A program made the translations under genes and the position numbers. The notes under the pieces were generated by a model. That model made no database searches. It was not told the DNA's origin and worked only from the letters and a program-made list of their open reading frames with translations. A stretch of 64,000 nt of DNA from Mugil cephalus (Eukaryota; Chordata; Actinopteri; Mugiliformes; Mugilidae). The DNA is taken from assembly GCF_022458985.1 (NCBI RefSeq), contig NC_061781.1, forward strand, positions 1,132,001-1,196,000. The letters run 5' to 3'. Shown here one piece after another: positions 37,691 through 50,200 of this stretch; within the stretch, counting starts at the first letter, position 1, and each line of letters starts with the position of its first letter.

Positions 37691-38204
37691 TGAAGAATCA
37701 TTTAAGGTTAATGTATTTTTCTTCACCTCCAAAGAAACCACGAGCAGAACTAAACACCATGAGTAACTGTAATAAAAAAAAAAAAAAAACAGTGAAGGAA
37801 TGAAGATGTACATATGTGTCTCAAAAGGAGGAAAACTTGGAATATTAATACTGACATGGTAAACACTCCTTAAAAACAATTATACTAAGAAATATACATC
37901 AGCAGCGGAGCCTACATTAACCAGAATGCATCACGTTCCCCTTTAAAGAAGCATATCACTGCAGAGAAAGGAGTACCACAAGGAGAATAATACTTTGAAA
38001 CATGATCAGTCAGTTCCAGAGTTTACCTGGATGGTAAGAACAGGAAGCAAGAGGCGTATCCTGTCGTCTCAGTGTCCAACATTTAAATAAAACTTTATGG
38101 CTTCATTAAAAAGATTCTTGAAAAAAAGAGCAAAGTGCAGATTTCTTCTATGTTTGAAGATAAAAAAAAAAAGAAGAAGAGAGTTTGTGTCTGTGTCCAG
38201 CTGC

Positions 38205-41200
38205 CTACATACAGGTGACTTCTGACTTTCCCTCGTCCTGCTCGAAGCCTCCCTCCTCCAGGTGAGACATGGAGGCAGGGAATCCTCCCTCGAACACCGG
38301 GAAGCCGCCGATGCCTCCCATGTTGGGCCGGAGGTCATCTGGAGGGTCAGGGCTGCCGACTGCCTGGCTCGCCGAGCGACTGGAGACATCACTCTGCACT
38401 GACAGAGACTAGAGACAGACGTGGACGCTGTTAGACCAGGACACATATGGGACCACCAGGGGGCAGTGTAGCCTCAAACACAGCAAAGCCGAATATTAGA
38501 AAGTCTGGCCTACTAGGGAATGGGCCGTCTGAGCTATCCTGCTATGCTGATTGGTTCTAAGCTGGTCAAGTGTTTCATGGGCGCCATGTTAGATACATAT
38601 AACCAACATTCACCCATAGACAAGTGGCAATAACAGAATAAAGTTGGATCTATAGTTAAAATGCTCAGCCTATGGCTGCAGCACAGGCATGGGAAAACAT
38701 GGGAGAAACTGTTTCCACAGTGAAAAAAAATGGAGAACGTCAGCAGAAGATCAAAAGGAAGAACTGGAAGAACATATTTATTGTTGAGAAACAACTGAAG
38801 TCTTTTCAATAGTGCTTCATTTAAATATGTGTAATAATGTGTTTAGAATATCTATATACTCATTAATAAAGATAAACATTAAAATGTTCAATTTATAATA
38901 AAAATCTATGAGTAATATCACAACACCATCGTCCCTGAGCTTCTGCACCACAAGCTGTCCAAGGTCACTGAAGTTTGAAGATGACACCACCGTCATTGGA
39001 CTCATCCAGGACGGGGACAAGTCTGCATACAGAGGGGACCAGCTGGTTCTGGGAACCTGAACGAGTCCCCACTGTGGACTCATTCAGGTTCCTAGGGTCC
39101 ACAATCTCATGGGACCTGAAGTGGACCTCCCACATTGACATTGTTAGGAAGAAGGCCCAGCAGAGGTTGTACTTCTTGTGCCAGCTCAGGAAGTTCAACA
39201 TGCCCCAGGAGCTGCTGATCATCTTCTACTCTGCAATAATCCAGTCTGTCCTGACTGCATCCATCATGGTCTAGTTTAGGAGCCACCAGACAGGACAGGG
39301 ACAGACTGCAGAGGACAATCAGGTCTGCAGAGAGGATTATTGGCACCGACCTTCCCTCCATCCAGGATCTGACCCCTCACACCCCCTGACTTTCTTTTAT
39401 TCGTTAGAATGAATGAATGATTAAATAAATAAATATCTTGTCATCTCACCTGGTTCCTCGACTGACCACCCGTCTCACCTCTGATTGGCCTCTGGAGAAA
39501 CACCACCTGCTTAGTGGCCAGATTCCCATCACTGCAAATGTCAACAGTGTCAGGCTCAGAAAAACAAAAACATCATCTGGAGATGTTAAAGACGCACCTG
39601 TCATGTCGGATGATGGGTGTGGGTAGCACACAAGTGAGCAGCCAACCAAAATCAGCCAGAGTGTGAAGGAGAGGCCCGTAGTCTGTTTTCACATTGGAGC
39701 CCTGAAGAAAAACAAGACAGAAATCAGTAAAATAACCAAGATTTAAATCGTTTATCAGTTATTTCAGTCTTTTTGTAACCAGTCTTTTTTACACACTTAA
39801 AGGACCAATTTATGAAAAAAAACACGTCTGGAGATGAAACATGGGGTGTGGCAATGTCAGTGTTTGGGCCTGTTTTGCTGCATCTGGTCCAGGGCGTCTT
39901 GTCATCACTGATGGGCCAATGAATTCTTTATTCTACCAGTGGACTCTAAAAGAAACGGTCAGGACATCGGTCCACATCTGAAGTCTGAAGAGAAACTGGG
40001 TCATGGAGCAAGACAATGAGCCCAAGAACACAAGTCTTTCTCCCAAAGAACAGTTTAAGAAGAACAAGATGGATGTTTAGGAAAGGCCAAGTCAAAGTCC
40101 TGACCTTAGTCATGATCACCTTAGTAAGGATGATGAGGTGATAACGATTAATCACCTTAATAGAAATGTTGTGGAAGGACCTAAAGCAAGCAGTTCATGT
40201 GAGGAAACCCACCAACATCTAAGAATTAAGGTGCTTCTGTTCAGAGGAATGAGCTAAAATTCCTCCAAGATGCTGTAGACGACGGATCAGAAGTTACCAG
40301 AAACATTTACTGAATGCCAATGCTGCACAAGGTCACAGCAGATACTGATGTGGTCACCTGTCTGATGTGTAATATTACAGTTTTTCTCAATTGCTAAAAC
40401 ACTAAAAGCCATTGGCTGAACAAAGTTCGCAGTTGCCTGAACTCATTTAGCTAATTGTGCGGTCTTGTCAATACCTTAAACCATTTCACATGGTAAAACA
40501 CAATTTGCAGATCTCACTCAGACTTTTCAGCAGAACTCTAAACACATTCTCATTCTCAAAACACATTGTGCACTCTAATGCACATGCCATCCATACTGGG
40601 AAACACAAGGGGCAACAATCAAATACAAAGAGAGAACACATCATTGATTAAACACAACCCCCCAAATTTGATTTCACTTGTTTCAAATCATGTGACACAA
40701 CCAGTATGAGCCAGGTCAGAGTGCAAACAGGTTGCTGAAGGTGGAAAGGAGAAAGTCTTAGAATGGATAGAAGAAACAGTGTGATGGGACGAGGGCGAGT
40801 GTGTATGTGAGGTGGGTGACAAAGAGGAGGAGGGCAAGAAAGAGAAAGAGGAGAATGAAGAGGAAGGGGAGGATAAAGAGGAAGGGGAGGATGAAGAGGA
40901 AGGGGAGGATGAAGAGGAAGAGGAGGATGAAGAGGAAGAGGAGGATGAAGAGGAAGAGGAGGATAAAGAGGAAGGGGAGGATAAAGAGGAAGGGTAGGAT
41001 GAAGAGGAAGGGGAGGATGAAGAGGAAGAGAAGGATGAAGAGGAAGAGGAGGATGAAGAGGAAGGGGAGGATGAAGAGGAAGAGGAGGATAAAGAAGAAG
41101 GGGAGGATGAAGAGGAAGAGGAGGATGAAGAGGAAGGGGAGGATGAAGAGGAAGAGGAGGATGAAGAGGAAGGGGAGGATGAAGAGGAAGAGAAGGATGA

Positions 41201-44200
41201 AGAGGAAGAGGAGGATGAAGAGGAAGGGGAGGATGAAGAGGAAGAGGAGGATGAAGAGGAAGGGGAAGACAAAGAGTGGAAATATCTGATGAAATTCCAG
41301 CAACAATAATTGACCAGTATCACAGAAACAAACGACACGTTTGTGAGATGCAGGTTACAGTGCTGTAAAAATAGGGCTACAAAGAGGAGGAAGAAGAAAA
41401 ATTGCAAAGAACAAAGCAGAGCAGTAATTTCTGATCAATTCTGAGCTACTATGATACAACATGTTTTCCGTTCCGTTCTATATGTTTTGAACAATGTGTT
41501 TTTTGTTTTTTGGTGGATTGTTTACTGACTGACAGTGTATATCATTTTGATCACTTTGTTTATGATTTGAGAGCAGTGTTTGGTTTTGAGCACAGGTAAA
41601 ACTGTTTTGAGGTGAAAGTTACATTTTGAGCACAAATAAAACTGTTTTGTAAATAGTGCTTGAAGCTGAGCTTTTGTGTTCAATGTTTTCAGACAATGGA
41701 GCAAGGTTTCAGAAAACGTGTTTTAGCAGTTGAGAAAAACTGTAGTGCATTTTTTTCCAAGTACAATATTTGTGTTTCATTTGTTTGTGTTCTCTCTGTC
41801 TGCTTTCATGAACTGTGTAAAAATCCGCATAAGTTTTGAGTAATTTTATGTAGAAATGTAGAAAGTGGAAAAACTTGAACAAACCTCGATGACAGTCCAC
41901 TGCTCGACGACGATGGTGTCGTTGGCCGGTGGAGACGAACTTTTCTCCTCATAAACAAACAATCCTTCCAGTGATCTGGGCACTGGTTCACCTTAACAAC
42001 AGAAACAAAAACCAAATTATAGCTTTTTTTTATAAAGTTCACATTAACAACCTCAAACTCATTCAGACAGCTCATAGCTTTCCTGATCTCTGAGCAACCC
42101 TGCAAACTTTCATCCATCCATGATTTGCTGCCTGAATCTGTTGAATGTCAAACTATTTGAAACGTTAAGTAATTTAAATATTCATGCTGGCAAAGGAAGC
42201 AAAGCTGACACGTAATTCAGTAGTTTACCAGTCAAGCTATGTGTCAACCTTCTACTGCTGGACTGGAGCCTCAAGAATTTTGGGGGTGCTGCGACGCCAC
42301 TTTGAGTGACAACTGTTTCTAATAGGTAGATGTTCAGAAGCTTGTTTTCTATCAGAAGCAGAGTCTACATCTGTGGAGGACTGGAAATAACAAGAAGACT
42401 GGCTTTGGTATAACATAACTTATTTCCAAAAGTAATTTTAAACTTTTTTTTTGATTTAGATAAAAATATTTTTATTTTATTCCACAGTTGACAATGATCT
42501 GTTCTGATTTCATGTGTAACAAATCAGTACACTGCCATCTAAAGGATTTAATAGGATTAAAGGATGTTCATTTGAAGCATTGAAGCATTCATTTGAACTT
42601 GCACCATAAAAATATTCTGAATAAAGACCCCCACTCAACTTTATTTATTTTTTAATAAAAATCACAAAGCACTGTTTTCAGTCACTTCCTGTTTTGACTC
42701 CGCGCCCAGTGCGTCTATATTTGGTCACCTGAACCCAGCGACCTCACTTCCTGTTCCTCTAATGTCCTGACACCTGCCAACATCCAGTGATCAGCCGTAA
42801 CATTATGACCATTGATTAACTGGTTGACGTGGGTCCTGTTGGTGCATGGGACACATCAGGCAGCATCTACACAATCTTAGATAGGTGGTTATAATGATAT
42901 GGCTGACAGGTGAATTTATCATGTTTCCACTGATCCCCGTCTCATTAGACCGACCTTTCGGCGTATCCCAGTACACGAAGGAGTCCACCAGCAGCCAGCC
43001 TTTGCGGTAGTAGGCCGCGGTCAGCTCCAGCCAATCAGCTTCCAAGGCACTGACCACCTGACCCTTCCTGGAGACGCGCATGGACAACGCCCCCTGGTGG
43101 TACTGACAGGCCAGTGAATCTAGAGGGGCGCAGCCTGGTGCCCACGAGTGAAAGAACACCAGCAACCTCAAGTCTGGAAGGAAAGAGCACAATGAGACAC
43201 CACCAGCTGTGATTGGTCAGAGGTGGAACTCTGTGGCCACACCTCCAACCACGATGGATTTGTGTAGCCGAGTGTCTCACCGGGGCTGTAGGCGTGGTCG
43301 TCCAGCTGCCTGTCTCCAGGCGGCGTTCTGGGAGGTGTCCGTGGCGGCGAACGGCAGCCTCTTTTCGGACTGTGCACCTGGCCGTTGTTGACCCCGCTCA
43401 CCTGCTGAAGGACAGAGCCGACGAATCTAACACCCCCCCGAGCACTGCTGTTCACCTACAGGACAGACGACAGCTACCATCAGTCATCAGTTCATTGATC
43501 AGTGTTGACTCTGTGATCAGAGTTAATGATGGCTGACCCTGTCGATGAGAGCTTTGACAGTGTCACTGGTCAGAGAGTCTCCAGGTAAAGGCCACTCCTC
43601 TACCCTGAGGACAGGGACACTAAGACACATGGACACCACCTGTTTACTGGAGACAGAGACAGATGTTGGATAAAAAGTTACTTTCAGCAATGAGTGTTTG
43701 AAAAGATGGACAGAAAAATCTCCCTTGTCTCCCTCCATCATCTTCCTCCGTTTTTTTCTACTCCTCATTCTATTTCTCCTATTTTTTCCTCATCCTCCTC
43801 TTCTTCTTTCTACCCTCCTGCTGCTTTTCCTTAATCCTCCTCTTCTTTCACTTCTCTTTCTCCTTTTACTTCTTCTTACTCCTGCACTACTCCTTTTCCT
43901 CCCCATTTATTCCCCTTCATCCTTCCTTCCCCTTCTCCCCCTTGTTCTTCGTCCTCCATATCCTCCTTTTTCTCCTCCTTTATCTTTATCTCCCCTTCCT
44001 TTTTTTATCTCCTACTCCTTCTCCTCCTCTTATTCTGTTTCCAATAGATGTGATGCTCCTCTTCAACAATAGAGTTCTACAGTGATCACATCATTTGATC
44101 TGGTCTCCATGCTAATAGTTCATCTCTGCGTATACCTGGGTCGAAGTCGGGCCAGGACCGCTCTGTAGATCAGACTGAAGGGCAGTGAGCGGGTTCGGCC

Positions 44201-47200
44201 CACAGACAGGATGATGGGGTGAAGAGTGACCAGGACATAGCCCTGGGTGTAGTAGGGTTGTAACACCTGTGGCAGCTCAGACAGCGAGGACACAAACTGG
44301 ACGGTGGGACGGCTTCCTGCAAGGATGAGACATTTATTTAGTAAAAACATAGGAATAAACTGTCTGTAACTTAGAGTGATGTGTCTGTCTGTAAATAACC
44401 AGCGCCATCATGTGTTCAGTAGAATATTGTAACAGCTGCTGTCTCTACCTACCACTGGATCAGACCCATAAACAGCTGTTACATACATATTTTGAAACAA
44501 GCTGTAAAGTATCTCACATGTTAAATTCTTTTTTATTTAAAGAACTTAAATGTTATTGCACACAAGTAAAATGAAATTTTGGTTGGCAGCAATCTCCAGT
44601 AGTAACTCAATGTCAGGTGTTTAAAAGGTAATAAATACATTATATATATATATATATATACATATACAGACACACATAAAGCATATATGTGTGTGTGTGT
44701 GTGTATATACACATACATACACATACATACATATATATGTATGTATGACGTATATTATTGTTGAAATAACACAACTTTGCAAAAATATAGTTCATTTCCT
44801 TGCCACCATCTCTGTTACACCAGTTAAAGCAGATAAAATTCATACATTGTACATTTGGATTCTGATTCTGATTGCTTTGAAGGTTTCAGATTGTTTTTTT
44901 TGTAAAGCGTATTGAGACTATTTGTATTGTCACTGACGCTATGTAAATAAAATTGAACTGTATTAAGACTAAATTGTGGGGTAACTAAAATAATCCGTTT
45001 TAATTACTTCTAACTTATAAATATATATAAACTCCATTCATTAGTTCACCATCACAGTCACTGCTGGGGTCTCATGGTGTTTTTCTAACAGCTCTATCTG
45101 TAAATCCCTGCGACCATCGCTGCACTTCCTGTGTCCACAAAGAGTGGGCTGTTCACAGGAGGAGATCTGGCTTCATGCCACACAAGCACACACACTAATG
45201 CTATTTAATGGATCTCTAGATTTAAACACACCACATTTTAGACTTCAAGGGAAAAAATGTGGACATAGACACAGAAAGGTGTGTTTATACTCACTGCTAA
45301 TTCTGTGGGGACATAAATGTGTTTTATTAGTCACACTGGGGAGACTCTAATTGTTTGTGGAGACAAAAAGTAATTTAATTATGGTAATGTTACTTTATGC
45401 ATGTATTGATGTTGTTGGATGTCTGATGTTTTATTCGGACATGGATATTTGAGGGTTATGGTTAATGCAAGATTGACATCAGTGTAATGTCCTCAGAAGT
45501 GTAAGTTTTTCATTGAATCCTAATATTATAGAGCCATGAAGGTAAACATTCAAATTAGCTAAGGGCTTAGGCTGAGATAGTTGAAGTCTAGGGAATGCAT
45601 TACGTCAATGGAAGGTCCTCACAAAAATATAAAGCTTGTGTGTGTGCATTCCACACCACAACCCCCCACATTCTCAGGGACAAACAGGCCAGAGACCGGG
45701 GAGTCCGGCTCTGAATGGGCCGTCTGGCTGGCTCTCATTATGAGGCCAACGACCACCAGAACGTCAGAGAGACCAGTAAACGCCAGGCAGGCCAAAACAC
45801 TGCAGCAGTTTACTGGCATTCCTGAGGGACTAAAGCCTCAAAATACTTGAGGTGAATTTAAATTTAAAAAACACATGTTGCAGACAGCGGAGCGAAGGGC
45901 CAAGTACACTGGCTGTGATCATGTAACAGAGAGACTGAGTCTAAGATAAGGGACGAGTTATCATTGACCAAACCACAGAATTCAGGCTTCTTTTGACAAC
46001 ATCAGGGCCTAAAAATGTTATTGTTGCTGTGCAATGCAATGCAATGCAATGCGAAACACACAGCATACAAAAGGCTAACATTATCTTATTTGAGCTAATA
46101 ATGCAGCTACCCTTTTCCAATATATATGAGTTATTTGGCTCATAGTAGAACGTAGAAGCTAACAGTAAAGACTAATTCACTTATTGTCTAGGCTGAAGCT
46201 GCTGCAGCTAATATAATCTTGTTTAAGTTAACGTTTTATTATTTAGGCTAACTTAGCCACTAACATTATCCTGCTTAGGATAACATGGCAACTAATATTT
46301 TCTTGTTGAAACTAACATTATTTTGTTTAAGATAACATTTTCTAGGCTTTAATTTTACTACAGCTAACATTTTCTTGTTTAAGGGCAAATGTAATACTAA
46401 TATTAGTTTAGTTATAATGCTTGGCATAGCTGCTAAAAGTATCTTGTTTAGGCTAACATAGCAGCTACCATACTTAGGTACTATATCCTAGTAAGAAATG
46501 TTACGTTGCTCTGGCTTTGGACCACCTTTTAGGCTATTATAATAGCTAATATTGTTATGTTTATGTTAACATTTTGTTGTTTTGGCTTTCACAGCCAGCT
46601 AACAGTGCCTTCTTTATGTTCCAGCTAAAAGGCAGGTACATCAACATGATCGTGTAAATTAGTGGGTCAATGCAGCATTCCTGTTCACATCGAAGCCGAA
46701 CTGAAAACCCGGGTATATCCTTTTACATCACACGAAAAACCCGTTCAATGTGAAAGAGACCTTACTATTCTTGTTGCTGGGTAGCTTTCTCCTTTTCACA
46801 CCTTCAAACACACTGGGCCATGAAAGCCAACTTGAAGCCACTTTCTGGCTATAAACCCCCTCCTCCTTCATCTCCCATTTTCTCAGCTCTGTCACCCCTC
46901 TCTGTGCCCTCCTGCTTCTTCTTTACCCTTTTTTGCTTCCTCCTCCTCCTCCTCCTCTTTCTCCCACATACTGAACAGAGGCCTCAGTGTGAGGGTGGAC
47001 AGAGCTAGCGCTGGCAGATTAGGGTGGGGGGAAGGGGGCGAGTGAAAGCCAAAAGCTGTAACGAAAGCCTTGTTTAAGAAGTGTGTTTGACGCCATCAAG
47101 GTCCTCATGGGAGCCTTTAACTGCTAGTGATTCATTTTGACTGGATTGACTACGATTTGTCCTGTAGTTATGTGTTAATTGGTGTAATTCTAAAACTAAA

Positions 47201-50200
47201 GCTAGATGTGTGCTTACCCACATTTTCACCATAGTATTTGTAACTCAAAACTACGATTAACACCACCAACCTTAACACCACTAAAACACAGTCTCACAGT
47301 ACAGAGAATTTGATATTTTAATATTTTTTGTATGTGTTAGTGCATTAGTCTGGACAAGATAGTATTACCTGCTATGTTAGCCTGAACAAGATATTAATAG
47401 ATGTGCTGCTTCAGCCTCTAAATAAAGCTGCTATATTAAAAGATTAAAAAAGATAACAGTAACCACATTAGATATATCTGCTGCTTTAGCCTCATCAAAA
47501 TATTGTTTTTGCTACTTAGCTGGGTCATTGCTTTAGCCTCATCATGATAATGCTAGCTGCTCTTTTTGCCTTAACAATATAACATTCTTTGCTATACTTG
47601 CACAAAAACTAGCATTGTCAAGATAATGTTTGTTGCTTTGTTTTAACCTCATCAAATGTCAGCTGCTGCTTTAGCCTCAGTGACTGTGCCACAACAGCAG
47701 TTGCTATGTTGGCCTAAACAAGCAGCCAATAACATTAGCTGATTCACTGACTTTAGCCTCAAGATCATACAAGACAATGTAAGTATGGATGGTAGAACTG
47801 CTCCTCAAAAGTGAAGCCAAGGCAAGTAGAGCACCCTCTGGTGACAGGCAGTATACCACAGGTGTCAAACTCATTTTAATTCGAGCCCAATTTAATCTAC
47901 AGTGGGGCAGACCAATAAGATAATGGCAAAACAGCAGCACATTCTGTGTGTTCTGTATTCTGTATTGACCGATTGATAGATTTTTAAAACAGTACAGTTT
48001 GTATTAATGAACCTTTACACGTAAATACAAGAGATTATAGCCATATGGCTAAATTATTTAATTTTCACACTTGTCCGTAGAGACATGTCATCCATATATA
48101 CAGTCTGTGCTCAAGATCATTTAGCTGCTGTATCAACCAAGGTAACATCAGCTGCTTCTACCTTACCCTAAATAAAATAATAGTAGCTGCTCTCCTAGCC
48201 TAAAAAGGATATTTTTGTGTTTTTGCTGTAATGTTGGCCTAATGTTAGCTATTACATTAATGTAAACATGTTGCTGCCTCAGCCTAAACAAGACAACATT
48301 TGCCACTGAATATATGACTGCTATATCATCTATTGATGCAGTTTATTGTATTTAATGATCACACTGAAGGAACATCTGCTTGAAAACTTTAATGCAGAAT
48401 CACCAATACTAACACAAGCGATGCTCATTTGACTTGCTTCCTGATTAACGTCATCAATGTGCATGCTCATCAGAGAACCAGCAATACTTAAGACTCATAT
48501 CATTGTCAACATTAATTAATCCCTAGTGCGCTCATTACATTACACTCATGTTCTGAATTTTAGCATCAACAAGTACTTTATAGAAGGTAGAGAAAATATT
48601 TAATTCTCTAATGTACATTGTTTTAGTTCACTGGGTTTGCACTGCCTTTGAACGACCTTAAAATATCCTCCAAATCTAATACCTAAAATACCTACCGATT
48701 TTAATCTGAAATAATCCAGGATAATACAGGATAGGGCTCTAGATTCTCAGATTAGGTTAGCATTACAGAAAACTGTCATCATCCCTGGAAATAATAAGCA
48801 GTTCTGGTGTTCACATGGAACAGAAACCATTTACAACTGGGGCAGAAAAATAAACTCTCACTGGATTGGGAGAAGATTACAAAACATTTCACCTGCAGTT
48901 CATGCAGCCAGCCATGAATACATACCACGTTAAGCCATCTCTCCAACCATCAATCTCTTTGTATCCTCACATTTATTCATCTGCCATCATGTGCCCTCTT
49001 CACATGAATGAATAATCCTCGGACCCGCCTTTATAGTCTGTCATCTATGCATCTCAAGATGGTCACTACCGCACAGTCTCTGGTTGTAGTCGATGGATGG
49101 CAGCACCAATTTTCTGCAGCCATCAAGACATGCCATTACTATGGGGTGGGGGCACCTGATCTGGTCTAGGTGGGTGCTACATAATTATTTAAGTTGAGCT
49201 CATCAGAACTAATACATGACTTTTTTGTTGTCACTTACTGTATGTTGTTTTAATGATATTATATCTGACGTTTAAATAAGTCATACTGGACATTAGGTCC
49301 AAAATTAATCCAGAGTTGTTTTAGATGCAAATGGATGTGGTAAAGAGGTTGACACTGGTCACAAGCTACACAGTTTAACACACAATAAAATATCAATAAC
49401 TACAACGATTTAAGAGAAGTCCTCAAGCTTTCTCCCTCTCAGTTTAAACTCTATATATACACACATGTCAGCTTCAGTTGTAAGAGTACTTTGCCCCAAG
49501 CTTCCACGTTCAAAACCAGGCCATGCTTACTGGGCCTCGGAGATACGCTGTCCCAGAAACGCCTGGTTGTGTCAAGGAGGGGCGATGATGTCCTCTAACC
49601 ATGGGGTGGAATCCAATTAATCAAATCTGAATCCAGCTCTGAGACTACATAACTAATCTGAGTCTTATTGGGCCAAACAGTTTGGTTTAAATAAATGACC
49701 TTCTTTGAATCTATGTGGGACGCTTCCCAGTAAAGGTTAGTAAAACCTCTGTCTCTGTGATATTATGAAGTGAAGTGTGGTATTCACATTAGTACCAGGT
49801 GTTTAGTAGTGGATATTATCAACTTTTGACATTTGTTAAGGTAAATTTAGTGGCTGATGTATCATGGGATGTGTCCGTTTAAGCTAATGAAGTAATTACT
49901 TAAAAGATGTTAATGGTAATTTTATCTTAAGTTAATGTAACAATTAATGTTATCTGGTTTGGGCTAATATAGCATTAATAGGTGTAAGCTAAGAGTAGTA
50001 GGTAATTTTATCTCATCTAGGCTAATGGTGTCTTGTGTAAATGAATTTGCTTATCCTGTTGTGTTTAAGCTAATGTAGCAGCTATTAAATCAAGCTAACG
50101 TAGCTGTTCACGTTTCAGCTTATGTAACGGCTAACCTTGTCTGATTTCTTGCTAACGTAGCAGCTAATTTTACATTGTTTAGGCTAATGTAGTAGCTAAT

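Noticed and set aside
40688-41407. Open frames of 239, 182 and 162 codons (Ser-rich, Phe/Leu-rich, Lys/Arg-rich)
   Set aside because: They all run through the 18-bp minisatellite. The period is a multiple of three, so frames stay open by construction. No domain, splice sites or neighbours support a gene.
43698-44072. 124-codon Leu/Pro/Ser-rich frame that looks like a membrane protein
   Set aside because: Translation of a CT tract inside a repeat copy in RFTN2 intron 2; hydrophobicity comes from CTT/CTC codons.
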